In this document: positions 1 through 10,573 of the stretch, piece by piece | How the letters are laid out: each line of letters opens with the position of its first letter | How positions within the stretch are numbered: position 1 is the stretch's first letter | Source of the DNA: Agromyces hippuratus | GTDB taxonomy: Bacteria; Actinomycetota; Actinomycetes; Actinomycetales; Microbacteriaceae | Direction: 5' to 3' | Assembly (NCBI RefSeq): GCF_013410355.1 | Contig: NZ_JACCFI010000001.1 | Span: 1,302,001-1,366,000, forward strand | DNA length: 64,000 nt | Program-made: the position numbers and the translations under genes | Notes under the pieces: model-generated | Told to the model about the DNA's origin: nothing | The model's database searches: none | Seen by the model: the letters and a program-made list of their open reading frames with translations, nothing else

Positions 1-204
1 GACGAGCTGATCCGATCCGGTGAACTGCCCGCGATCCGCGTCGGCACCGCAGGGCCGTGGCGCATCGAGCGGCTGCAGCTCGAGGTCTGGATCGAGCTCC
101 AGTACGAGGAGACCCGCAAGTTCTCGGCCTGGAACCAGGGCGAGTTCTCGAACATCGCCGAACTCTCAGGCGCTCGCACCGGGCGACTCCGGCCGGTCGA
201 CTGA
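1..204 (+). CDS. Helix-turn-helix DNA-binding protein, excisionase/MerR type (3' part)
   Basis: The reading frame is open from base 1 and stops with TGA at 202-204, so the start lies outside the window and only 67 C-terminal residues are visible. The first 25 residues (ELIRSGELPAIRVG, then PWRIER) match the recognition-helix and wing part of the HTH_17 excisionase fold, which binds DNA; the rest is a short unstructured tail. Such small HTH proteins in actinobacteria act as transcription regulators (BldC-like) or as phage excisionases. Nothing phage-like lies next to it, so a chromosomal regulator is more likely. The stop is only 8 bases from the stop of the convergent gene at 213-812. Confidence 0.7.
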   Translation, partial: DELIRSGELPAIRVGTAGPWRIERLQLEVWIELQYEETRKFSAWNQGEFSNIAELSGARTGRLRPVD

Positions 205-212
205 CTCGGCCG

Positions 213-812
213 TCAGCGGAAGTCGACGACCAGGAGCCGCGAGAGCGGCACGATGCGATACCCGTGCACCGCACTGTCGCGTCGCGGCCGGTCGACGTCG
301 TGCAGCGCGAGATCGAGATGGTCCCGTGCGACCCGGTCGATGGTGCCGTGGGACGCTCCATCGACGGTGCTGACGTGCACGGGGGTTCGCCGACGACAGA
401 GGTCGCGGAGCACGAAGGGCAGGCCGATGCGCTCGGCGATGCGAGCGGATGCCTCGGGCACCGACTCGAGGCTCGGCTCCAACTGCGCGCGAGTGGGCAG
501 CACCGCCGCGATCGCCGCGATGGGCACGACGCAGTGGAGCTCCCGCTTCGCGGGTTCCGTAGACCGGCCGCTGACCCAGTCGCGGCCGAACGCCTGCGGC
601 CGGAGCGAGAGGATCCGCCCGCCGTGCAGCTCGATGCGCACGAAGGCGCCGGGATCGTCGGGGGCGGATCGCGCGATGCCCGTGAGGCGGTCGCGCAGGG
701 TCAGCCGGCCGAGCCGGAGGCGCTCCTCCTCGATGGCGAGCGCCCGCTCCTCGTCACGCTGCTCCTGGTCGATCTGCGACTCGAGGTCGTCGAAGAGCAG
801 CTCCCAGCGCAT
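213..812 (-). CDS. Conserved hypothetical protein, 199 aa
   Basis: I do not recognise a characterised family. The N-terminal 35 residues (MRWELLFDDLESQ, then an E/R/Q-rich run) look like a short alpha-helical or coiled-coil segment; the rest is a mixed alpha/beta soluble domain with no signal peptide, membrane segment or obvious catalytic motif. Proteins of this size and composition are common beside HTH and Rv3235-like genes in Microbacteriaceae, where they remain unnamed. The ATG at 812 is chosen because upstream codons hit stops quickly; no convincing ribosome binding site is visible. It faces the upstream HTH gene tail to tail and is divergent from the gene at 997. Confidence 0.6.
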   Translation of the reverse strand: MRWELLFDDLESQIDQEQRDEERALAIEEERLRLGRLTLRDRLTGIARSAPDDPGAFVRIELHGGRILSLRPQAFGRDWVSGRSTEPAKRELHCVVPIAAIAAVLPTRAQLEPSLESVPEASARIAERIGLPFVLRDLCRRRTPVHVSTVDGASHGTIDRVARDHLDLALHDVDRPRRDSAVHGYRIVPLSRLLVVDFR

Positions 813-850
813 GCAGCGACGCTACATGGCGGCCTCCCGATTCCGAAACG

Positions 851-859
851 TTATCCACA
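851..859 (+). other. DnaA-box consensus TTATCCACA
   Basis: An exact match to the canonical DnaA box lies in the divergent spacer, 14 bases upstream of a sigma-A-like -35 element. A single box could be coincidence or a DnaA-responsive control site. Confidence 0.35.
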
Positions 860-873
860 GGCGTGGAAATCCC

Positions 874-903
874 TTGACACCAATTCGGAGACTCGCCTAC
901 GGT
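874..903 (+). promoter_or_regulatory. Sigma-A-type promoter for the Rv3235-like gene
   Basis: TTGACA at 874-879, an 18-base spacer and TACGGT at 898-903 give a perfect -35 and an acceptable -10. Transcription would start near 910 and leave a leader of about 87 bases before the ATG at 997. Confidence 0.55.
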
Positions 904-996
904 TCACACAGGAATCACCCGATGTCCCCCACTCGGGGGTGATCCTGTCGCTCGGTCGAGAGGCCCTGCGAGCCACTCCTCCCCCATGGAGCACAG

Positions 997-1449
997 ATGA
1001 CCGCACGCGACGCGATCGGCGCCCGAACCGCCGCGACTCGCAGCTCGACGGCGCGCCTGCTCGGCGACGACGACGAGTTCTTCGCCCGACAACCCGCACG
1101 CCGTACCGAACTGCCCGATCCCGAGCCGCTCCTGCGCAGCCTCACCCATTGCGTCATCGAGGCGCTCGCGGGTGCCCGAGATCTCGAACAGCTCGCGAGG
1201 TGGGTCGACGACGACGTCTACCGCAACCTCTCGAAGCGGGTCGTGCTCGCGGCCCGCGCCCGACGCGCCAAGGGCCAGGCCCCGCAACGGCCCGCATTCT
1301 CGATCGGCCGCGTGCACGTGTACGAGCCGACCGACGGCGTCATCGAGGCCGTCGTGATGGTGCACCAACGAGCCCGCTCGCGAGCGGTCGCGATCCGCAT
1401 CGAGGGGTTCGATCAACGCTGGCGCGCGAGCGCCATCGGCGTGCTCTGA
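997..1449 (+). CDS. Rv3235 family protein (DUF6459-like), 150 aa
   Basis: A small soluble protein whose C-terminal half (ALAGARDLEQLARWVDDDVY, then a YRNLSKR helix and a beta-rich RVHVYEPTDGVIEAVVMV stretch) matches the actinobacterial family typified by M. tuberculosis Rv3235, which lies next to secA1. The N-terminal 40 residues are low complexity. No catalytic residues or membrane segments are visible, and no function is established for the family. Its position beside secA reproduces the Rv3235-Rv3240c order, which supports the call. A consensus promoter lies upstream at 874-903. It is convergent with secA; a tandem repeat and a hairpin lie between them. Confidence 0.7.
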   Translation: MTARDAIGARTAATRSSTARLLGDDDEFFARQPARRTELPDPEPLLRSLTHCVIEALAGARDLEQLARWVDDDVYRNLSKRVVLAARARRAKGQAPQRPAFSIGRVHVYEPTDGVIEAVVMVHQRARSRAVAIRIEGFDQRWRASAIGVL

Positions 1450-1461
1450 CCCCGACGGGCT

Positions 1462-1509
1462 CTGAACACCGGCACGCCTGAACACCGGCACGCCTGAAGA
1501 CCGGTGCGC
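1462..1509 (+). repeat. 16-bp tandem repeat, three copies
   Basis: CTGAACACCGGCACGC occurs at 1462-1477 and 1478-1493, followed by a copy with three changes at 1494-1509. It lies just after the stop of the Rv3235-like gene, between convergent genes, and probably arose by slippage. Confidence 0.8.
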
Positions 1510-1593
1510 CGAGCGCGCTCCGGATACAGTTCACTCCCGAGCCCCACGACACGCCACGTCCTCGCTTCCGCGCGGCGCAGCGACCGCACACGA

Positions 1594-1630
1594 GAGACCC
1601 CGGCCGGTGCAGCACACCGACCGGGGTCTC
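1594..1630 (-). terminator. Hairpin terminator downstream of secA
   Basis: Arms 1594-1609 and 1615-1630 pair over 16 bases with one G-U wobble in the leftward transcript and a 5-base loop. It sits 12 bases beyond the secA stop. There is no clear U-run, as is common in high-GC actinobacteria. Confidence 0.7.
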
Positions 1631-1641
1631 GTCGACGGGTG

Positions 1642-4428
<2,787 letters not shown>

Positions 4429-4505
4429 GAATGTTCTCCTGTTGTCGTTGGGCGCACGGCCGCGGATGGAGTCCGGGCACGCCCGCTGCCGCCTTGCAGA
4501 CGGCT

Positions 4506-4511
4506 ATCTTA
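4506..4511 (-). promoter_or_regulatory. Candidate -10 element for secA
   Basis: TAAGAT on the minus strand, 78 bases upstream of the secA ATG. No good -35 is visible at 16-18 bases, so this is only a weak candidate. Confidence 0.3.
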
Positions 4512-4542
4512 GCCATGCTAGCGGTGAACGAGCTGCGCCTTC

Positions 4543-4591
4543 CCGACCCCGCCGAACGCCCGGCCGGAGCCGAACCGCCCGGCGGGGTCGG
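4543..4591 (-). terminator. Hairpin between hpf and secA
   Basis: Arms 4543-4554 and 4580-4591 pair perfectly over 12 GC-rich bases with a 25-base loop, 28 bases after the hpf stop. It may terminate or attenuate transcription from the mtrA-hpf block into secA. Confidence 0.5.
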
Positions 4592-4618
4592 TGAGCGCAA
4601 CGACTCAGGTGGTCGCCG

Positions 4619-5326
4619 TCACGCGGTGACGCGCTGCAGCTCCACCGGCGAGGTCGCCGGCGAGCGCCCCTCAGCCCGCTCGTCGAGCCCGATGACCCCG
4701 TAGTCCCAGCCCTTGCGTCGGTAGACGACGCTCGGCCGGCCCGACTCCGCATCGACGAAGAGGTAGAAGTCGTGCCCAACCAGCTCCATGAAGTAGAGCG
4801 CGTCGTCGACGGTCATGGGCGTCGCCGCGAAGACCTTGCGCCGGATGACGACCGGCGTGTACACCTCGTCTTCATCGACATGCGGTTCGAACTCGTCGAT
4901 GGCGGGAGTGCTGCCGGTGCGCACCTGGGCGAGCACCTCGGGAGCCGCGGCCTGGACACCGACCTCGGAGAATCCGGCGTCCGTCGCCTCCCGGAGGGAG
5001 GTCGGCCGTCGGGATCCGCCGCGATGGACCTTCCGGCGGTCCTTCGCCCGCCGGATGCGCTCGAGCAATCGCCCGAGTGCGACATCGAACGCCGCGTACT
5101 TGTCGGAGCCGTCTGCTTCGGCACGGACCACTGGCCCCTTGCCGACGAGGGTGAGCTCGACGCGGTCGGGCCCGGGGTTTCCGTTCTTCTCGTTGTGCCG
5201 GCTGAGCTTCACGTCGAGTGAGATCGCGCGCTCTGCCAGATGCGACACCTTCTCGGACTTCTCCGCCACGTAGGCGCGGAATCGGTCCGTGATCCCCAGG
5301 TTTCGTCCGACGATGTTCAGTTCCAT
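4619..5326 (-). CDS. hpf: Ribosome hibernation promoting factor, long form
   Basis: The N-terminal 100 residues (MELNIVGRNLGITDRFRAYV) form the ribosome-binding domain that blocks the decoding centre; the C-terminal 60 residues (YFMELVGHDFYLFVDAESG, GYRRKGWDYG-like segment) form the dimerisation domain that pairs 70S into 100S particles. At 235 residues it is the long HPF type, matching Rv3241c. A strong CGGAGGT ribosome binding site precedes the ATG. It starts 23 bases after the comF stop, so the two are probably cotranscribed. Hibernation factors are typically induced in stationary phase. Confidence 0.93.
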   Translation of the reverse strand: MELNIVGRNLGITDRFRAYVAEKSEKVSHLAERAISLDVKLSRHNEKNGNPGPDRVELTLVGKGPVVRAEADGSDKYAAFDVALGRLLERIRRAKDRRKVHRGGSRRPTSLREATDAGFSEVGVQAAAPEVLAQVRTGSTPAIDEFEPHVDEDEVYTPVVIRRKVFAATPMTVDDALYFMELVGHDFYLFVDAESGRPSVVYRRKGWDYGVIGLDERAEGRSPATSPVELQRVTA

Positions 5327-5349
5327 GACGACCTCCGTTCACCGACGTG

Positions 5350-6147
5350 TCACCCGGTTCTGAAGGGTGGATCGACCACGCCTGTCCTGCCACCGTAGCC
5401 CCCTTGCGCGGGGATGTCACGGAGTGTTTGCCGTGAGCTGCCTGCATATCGCGGGAACCTGCGCGGCGTCTCGGCGAGCACTGCGATCGCCGCCGTCTCG
5501 CCACCCGCCGCATCGATCGCACGCACCGCCTCCGCGAGCGTCGACCCCGTCGTGACGATGTCGTCGACGAGCAGGAAGCGACGGCCGTCGAGCCCGCCTC
5601 GATGGTCGTCGAGCGGCCTCCTCGGCGCCCCGAACGGGCGAGCCGCAGCGCGCGCGACCAACCCGCCGGCCGCATTGCGCTGCCGCGCCTCCGCGTCCAG
5701 CCCGGCCTGGTCGGCGCGCTCCCTCGCGAGCGCGAGCACGGGCGCCGCACGGATGCCGCATCGCCGCAGCAGCACCTCGACGGGCACGTAGCCGCGCGCC
5801 CGGCGAGCCGCCGGCGTCGACGGGATCGTGCACACCTCGACCGGTGCCCCGGCCGCGACCTCGGCGAGCGCGGCGGTCACCGCCGCTCGCAGTGCGGGCG
5901 CGAGCACCGCCGCGGCATCCGTTCGCGCTCCGTCCTTGAAGGCGCCGAGCACCGACGCGGCCGCACCCGCGTACTCGAGACCGGCCCAGAGCACGAGTCC
6001 GGCGCGATCGATGCGCCGGGGCACGGCCGAGAGCGCAGCGCGGCACGACGTGCAGACGGCGCGATCGGGCGCACCGCAGCCGGAGCACGCCACGGGAACG
6101 AGCACCGCGAGCGCGTCGCGCACGGCCTCCCGTGCGACGGCGGGCAT
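5350..6147 (-). CDS. comF: ComF family phosphoribosyltransferase-like protein
   Basis: The C-terminal half carries the type I phosphoribosyltransferase loop FLLVDDIVTTGSTL; the N-terminus has a four-cysteine cluster (CSGCGAPDRAVCTSC) typical of the ComF zinc ribbon. ComF proteins are linked to DNA uptake and processing of internalised single strands in naturally competent bacteria, but most actinobacterial copies have no tested role. I chose the ATG at 6147 (265 aa); a GTG nine codons upstream (6174) is possible. A much longer frame runs on upstream but overlaps lpqB antisense to its coding logic and is rejected. Context mtrB-lpqB-comF-hpf matches Rv3245c-Rv3241c. Confidence 0.85.
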   Translation of the reverse strand: MPAVAREAVRDALAVLVPVACSGCGAPDRAVCTSCRAALSAVPRRIDRAGLVLWAGLEYAGAAASVLGAFKDGARTDAAAVLAPALRAAVTAALAEVAAGAPVEVCTIPSTPAARRARGYVPVEVLLRRCGIRAAPVLALARERADQAGLDAEARQRNAAGGLVARAAARPFGAPRRPLDDHRGGLDGRRFLLVDDIVTTGSTLAEAVRAIDAAGGETAAIAVLAETPRRFPRYAGSSRQTLRDIPAQGGYGGRTGVVDPPFRTG

Positions 6148-6228
6148 CGAGGCGCGTTCGCGTCCGATCACGTGACTGGGGATTCGGGCATGGCACCAGC
6201 CTCCCCGTCGGGAGGAGGGAGACGCTCG

Positions 6229-6259
6229 GCGAGCCCGCAGGTGCGGACACCGGGCTCGC
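6229..6259 (-). terminator. Possible hairpin between lpqB and comF
   Basis: A 9-bp perfect stem (6229-6237 with 6251-6259, loop 13) lies 29 bases after the lpqB stop. It may trim or attenuate the operon transcript. The rest of the 140-base spacer shows nothing else. Confidence 0.35.
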
Positions 6260-6287
6260 TCACCCGCTGTGGAGGGCGGGTCGGGGC

Positions 6288-7979
6288 TCAGTCGGGCTGC
6301 TGCGAGGCGATCAGACGGATGCCGCTCGCCCGCGCCTGCCAGCCGACACCGCTCGGCGCTTCGAGCACCTCGGCCCCGGTCAGCACCCGGAGGTCCTGCA
6401 CGCTGTTGCCGCCGTCGATCGCGATGCCGCCCTCGGGACCCCGCCGCTGCACGGCGAAGCCGCCGAGCTCCTGCGTGATCACCCGCGTTCCGCCACCGGG
6501 CACGGCCGTGAGCGAGGCCACGGTGCGGGCGTCGAGCCAGGTGACGTCGAGCGGCTTTCCCTCGACGTCGTCGAGGCCGAGTACCACCGGACTCAGCGCG
6601 GTCGGCGTGCCCGCGGCATCCCGCTCGATCGAGGCGGCGACGAAATGCGTCGTGTCGCCATCTCCGAGGAGGGCCACGAGTCGGGTGGAGTCGCGCGAGA
6701 TCTCGAGGGCGGCGATCGACGATCCCGTCCACGGCACCGACAGCTGGATCGAGTCGAGCGATCGATCGGCTGGGTACACGACCAATTGCCCGGGAAGGCC
6801 CGCGGGCACCGACCAGACCGCACCGGTTCCGTCGATCGCCGGCACGATGAGCCCGTCGCGCGGGTCGAGCGGCTCGGCGTCCTCACCGACTCGCACGACC
6901 GAGACCCCGTCGGCCGCACGCACGGCGGCGACCTCGCCGTTCGCGCCGAGCGCCGCCCCGGTCGGAACCAGCGCCTCGACCTGGGGTGAGAGATCGGGAA
7001 TCTGTTCGACGCCCTCGCCCGACGTCGCGAGGTAGCCGAAGGTCGTGCCGTCGAAGACGACGGGGCGGGGGTCGACCGGCGGATTCTTCACCGGCGCCGG
7101 AGTGAGCTCCGGCACGTCCTGCTCGACGCCGTTCAGCGACAGCGCGACGGACTTGACGTTGCGCACCCCGTCGAGGCTCGCCTGCAGCTGCAACTCCATG
7201 CGCTGCACGCTCGCCACGTCGTCATCGGTCGTTCCCGACAGGTCGACGCTCGCCACCTGCCCTTCGACGGGCACCGACCCCGAGTCGAGCCGTGTTCCCT
7301 CGGGGAACGCAGTGCGGACACCCACTGCGAGCCACTCCGACGGGCCGACGAGCAGCGCTCGCACGATGCTCGTCTGTGCGGAGTCCCGCCCCGCGAACCA
7401 GCGCAGATCGGGGACGAGGTAGTCGTAGTCCGGAGAGAAGAAGTAGAGCGGGTAGCCCCGGAAGACCTGCGCGAAGGTCGTCTCGTCGATCAGCAGACCG
7501 GGCGGGGCTGACGAGATTCGCCACTGCCCCTCGTCGTTCTGCTCGAGCGTGTACTTGAGCTCGATCGGCGTACTCGACTCGGAGATGTCGTACTGCCCCG
7601 TCGCCGAGAGCTGCGCCGCGGGGGTCGCGTCGACGTCGATCTCCGTTTCGCCGAGCTCGGTGAACACTCGTTCGCCGGGCACGTCGATCGTGGCCCTGGC
7701 ATTGGCGCTCCACTCGTCGGCGAACGCCGGCGTGAGGTACTCGCGCGCCGCCTGGTAGTTGTTGCGCGGGCTCTGCGCGGCATCGATGAACCCCTCGACG
7801 ATCTGCTGCTGGGTCGCGTCCTTCGCGGGAGGCGCCACGATGGTGTCGAGTTCGAGCGATTCCTCGGCCAGGGCCGGCGAACCGGCGTTGACCCCGCCCG
7901 AACTCGGGATGGACACGCAGCCGGCGAGCAGCACCGGCACGGCGACGGCCAGGATCGCCGCCAGGACTCCTCTACGCAT
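6288..7979 (-). CDS. lpqB: Lipoprotein LpqB, MtrAB accessory
   Basis: A signal peptide ends in the lipobox LLAGC, with the lipidated cysteine at residue 21, so the protein is anchored on the outer face of the membrane. The N-terminal third is a GerMN-type domain and the remainder a beta-propeller-like domain, the layout of mycobacterial LpqB (563 aa here). LpqB contacts the MtrB sensor and modulates MtrA phosphorylation, affecting cell division and envelope integrity. The ATG at 7979 is chosen because it puts the signal peptide at the N-terminus; it overlaps the end of mtrB by 8 bases, so translation is coupled. Confidence 0.95.
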   Translation of the reverse strand: MRRGVLAAILAVAVPVLLAGCVSIPSSGGVNAGSPALAEESLELDTIVAPPAKDATQQQIVEGFIDAAQSPRNNYQAAREYLTPAFADEWSANARATIDVPGERVFTELGETEIDVDATPAAQLSATGQYDISESSTPIELKYTLEQNDEGQWRISSAPPGLLIDETTFAQVFRGYPLYFFSPDYDYLVPDLRWFAGRDSAQTSIVRALLVGPSEWLAVGVRTAFPEGTRLDSGSVPVEGQVASVDLSGTTDDDVASVQRMELQLQASLDGVRNVKSVALSLNGVEQDVPELTPAPVKNPPVDPRPVVFDGTTFGYLATSGEGVEQIPDLSPQVEALVPTGAALGANGEVAAVRAADGVSVVRVGEDAEPLDPRDGLIVPAIDGTGAVWSVPAGLPGQLVVYPADRSLDSIQLSVPWTGSSIAALEISRDSTRLVALLGDGDTTHFVAASIERDAAGTPTALSPVVLGLDDVEGKPLDVTWLDARTVASLTAVPGGGTRVITQELGGFAVQRRGPEGGIAIDGGNSVQDLRVLTGAEVLEAPSGVGWQARASGIRLIASQQPD

Positions 7980-9726
7980 CGTGCGCCTCCCATCGACCTG
8001 CGGGGGTCCCCTTCGCCGACGCGGCGCGCCCTGCGGCATCCGTCTCGACCGTCGCCTCGGTGTCGATCGCACCCACCACACCCGTCGGCGGCGGCCCGGT
8101 GGCCTCGATGTCGTCGGGCTCGAGCGGGAGCGGCGAGACGATCTCCTCGTCTGCGGGCACGCCGGAGCGCGGCAGCGTGAGACGGAACACCGTGCCGGAG
8201 CCCCGCCGCGACCAGACCTCGAGGGTGCCGCCGTGGGCGACGGCGTCTTCGAGGGAGATGGCGAGTCCGAGGCCGGTGCCGCCGATCGTGCGCGTGCGGC
8301 TCGGATCGGCCCGCCAGAAGCGGTCGAAGACGCGGGCCGACTCCTCGGCGGTCATGCCGAGCCCGTAGTCGCGCACCGACAGCGCGATGGCGGTCTCGTT
8401 GCTGTCGACGGCGACGACGATCGGCCGCCCCTCGCCGTGTTCGATCGCGTTGCCGAGCAGGTTCCGGACGATGCGCCGGATGCGCCGCGGGTCGACCCTC
8501 GCATCGAGGTGTCCGCCCGGCGCCTCGAGCCGGAGTTCGCTGCCCCGGCTGTGGGCGAGCTCGTGCATCGACTCGATCGCATCGCCCGCGAGGTGCACGA
8601 GGTTCGTGGGTTCGGTCGCGAGTTCGACGGACCCGGCGTCGTAGCGGCTGATCTCGAGCAGGTCGGAGAGCAGCGTCTCGAACCGTTCGGTCTGCGTGTG
8701 CAGGAGCTCGACCGTTCGGGAGGTGGGGCCGGGGAAGTCGTCGCGCTGCCCGTAGAGCACGTCGCCGGCGAGCCGGATGGTCGTCAGCGGCGTTCGCAGC
8801 TCGTGCGAGACGTCGGAGACGAAGCGCTGCTGCATGACCGACAGGTCGGCGAGCTCTCGGATGCGCGCCTGCAGGCTGTCGGCCATTCCGTTGAAGGAGG
8901 CGGCGAGCGTCGCGAGCTCGTCTTCGCCCTTCTCGGGCATGCGCACACCGAGGTCGCCGGCCGCGAGCCGCCGGCTCGTGGTCGCCGCCGACCGGATCGG
9001 CTCGATCACCCAGCGCACCACGAGCAGCGTGATCGCGCTGAGCAGCACGAGCAGCGCAACGGCGCCGATCGTGCCGACGAGCTGCATGAAGGCGAGCGTC
9101 TCCTGCGCGGCGGCGAAGTTGTAGCCGATGTACAGCTCGTACTCGCCCACCCCCGGCACCCCGATCGAGCTGCCGACGACGACGCCCGGGTCGTCGGCGC
9201 CGTCGTCGCCTTCGAGGGCAACCGACTGCCAGTACTGGCCGTCGGGATCGGCGCGCACATGCTCATGGAGCTCGGGGGTGATGACTCCCCCCTGCAGGAT
9301 CGGGGCGATCCGTGTGGGAGGAGCGAGCGACACCGACGCGCCGGCCGGCTGGAAGTAGGCGATCGCCGAACTGCCCGACACGCTGCGCACCGTCTGCACG
9401 ACCGCGGCCATGGACGCCTGCATCGATGCACGGTCGGCGGCATCGGAGCCCTCGAGGATCCGCTGGGCGGCGATCGTCGCGTCGTTGGCGTCGCTGAGCG
9501 CGCTGTCGAGCTGCGTCTTGAAGAGGTTCGACGCGATGCTGAAGGAGATGTACAACCCGATCACGAAGATCGCGAGCGACGACAGGGCGAAGGTGATGAC
9601 GACGGTGCGGAACTGCAGGGAGCGCCGCCACAGTTCGAGGGCGTGACGCGGCAGGTCGGCGAGACGGAGCCGGACCTCGCGCCACCACCCCGTGCTGAAC
9701 CCGGCAGGGGCCTCCGCCTGCGACAT
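7972..9726 (-). CDS. mtrB: Sensor histidine kinase MtrB
   Basis: Membrane kinase of the MtrAB two-component system. Transmembrane segments lie near residues 42-64 and about 215-240 and flank an extracytoplasmic sensor region; HAMP and HisKA follow, with the phospho-accepting histidine in FVSDVSHELRTPL (about residue 308), then the ATPase N box NLLGNAIEHG and the G boxes DYGLGM and GTGLGLAI. Length 584 is typical. The ATG at 9726 is 9 bases from the mtrA stop and lpqB overlaps its end, giving one operon. The system controls cell-wall hydrolase and osmotic-stress genes in actinobacteria. Confidence 0.95.
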   Translation of the reverse strand: MSQAEAPAGFSTGWWREVRLRLADLPRHALELWRRSLQFRTVVITFALSSLAIFVIGLYISFSIASNLFKTQLDSALSDANDATIAAQRILEGSDAADRASMQASMAAVVQTVRSVSGSSAIAYFQPAGASVSLAPPTRIAPILQGGVITPELHEHVRADPDGQYWQSVALEGDDGADDPGVVVGSSIGVPGVGEYELYIGYNFAAAQETLAFMQLVGTIGAVALLVLLSAITLLVVRWVIEPIRSAATTSRRLAAGDLGVRMPEKGEDELATLAASFNGMADSLQARIRELADLSVMQQRFVSDVSHELRTPLTTIRLAGDVLYGQRDDFPGPTSRTVELLHTQTERFETLLSDLLEISRYDAGSVELATEPTNLVHLAGDAIESMHELAHSRGSELRLEAPGGHLDARVDPRRIRRIVRNLLGNAIEHGEGRPIVVAVDSNETAIALSVRDYGLGMTAEESARVFDRFWRADPSRTRTIGGTGLGLAISLEDAVAHGGTLEVWSRRGSGTVFRLTLPRSGVPADEEIVSPLPLEPDDIEATGPPPTGVVGAIDTEATVETDAAGRAASAKGTPAGRWEAHDA

Positions 9727-9734
9727 CCGCGCCC

Positions 9735-10415
9735 CTAGGTGGTCGCGCCGGCCCGATACCCGACGCCGCGCACGGTCATGACGATGCGGGGGTTGTCGGG
9801 GTCGTGCTCGACCTTGGCGCGCAGACGCTGCACGTGCACGTTCACGAGGCGCGTGTCGGCCTTGTAGTGGTACCCCCACACCTGCTCGAGCAGCATCTCG
9901 CGGGTGAAGACCTGCTGCGGCTTCGATGCCAGCGTCAGGAGCAGGTCGAACTCGAGCGGGGTGAGGTTGATGCGGGCGTCGCCGCGGCGCACCTCGTGGC
10001 CTGCTGCATCGATCGTGAGGTCGCCGATGCTGAGGGTCGACACCGCCTGGTCGGGTGTGGGCCGCAACCGTGTGCGGATGCGGGCGATCAGCTCCTTCGG
10101 GTTGAAGGGCTTGACCATGTAGTCGTCGGCGCCCGACTCGAGGCCCTTGACCACGTCGGCGGTGTCGGTCTTCGCGGTGAGCATGATGATGGGCGTGCCG
10201 GACTCCGCCCGGATGCGCCCGCACACCTCGATGCCGTCGATGCCCGGGAGCATGAGGTCGAGCAGCACGAGGTCGGGCTTGGACTCGCGGAAGGCGGCGA
10301 GCGCTCCGGTGCCGTCGGCGCAGAAGAAGGGTTCGAACCCCTCGGTGCGCAGCACGATGCCGATCATCTCGGCGAGGGCCGTGTCGTCATCGACGACGAG
10401 TACGCGTGGGTTCAT
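9735..10415 (-). CDS. mtrA: Response regulator MtrA (OmpR family)
   Basis: An N-terminal receiver domain with the acidic pair at D9/D10 and the phospho-acceptor D53 (LVLLDLMLPG), followed by an OmpR-type winged-helix DNA-binding domain (about residues 130-226, ending VRGVGYRAG). MtrA is the partner of MtrB and an essential regulator in mycobacteria. The ribosome binding site GAATGAAGG is close to the ATG. It is the first gene of the mtrA-mtrB-lpqB-comF-hpf block. A TAGGGT hexamer at 10465-10470 (minus strand) is a possible -10, without a clear -35. Confidence 0.96.
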   Translation of the reverse strand: MNPRVLVVDDDTALAEMIGIVLRTEGFEPFFCADGTGALAAFRESKPDLVLLDLMLPGIDGIEVCGRIRAESGTPIIMLTAKTDTADVVKGLESGADDYMVKPFNPKELIARIRTRLRPTPDQAVSTLSIGDLTIDAAGHEVRRGDARINLTPLEFDLLLTLASKPQQVFTREMLLEQVWGYHYKADTRLVNVHVQRLRAKVEHDPDNPRIVMTVRGVGYRAGATT

Positions 10416-10573
10416 CCTTCATTCCTGTCAGCACCGCCGGGTCACGGCTGAAACCAGTGCCTAAACCCTAGTCGGTCAGGGCGGGAAGACCACCCGAGCG
10501 CCGTTCGGCGGGTGCCCGGCGCGTCGCCGAAATGTGCGAGCATGGTGGGAATCCGCCGGAAGGAGCCCCACAG

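Noticed and set aside
1462..1509. CRISPR-like array
   Set aside because: The repeats are directly adjacent with no spacers and only three copies; no cas genes are present.
6148..6732. Upstream extension of comF to about 460 residues
   Set aside because: The extra part overlaps lpqB coding sequence and lacks any recognisable domain; the ATG at 6147 gives a normal ComF length.
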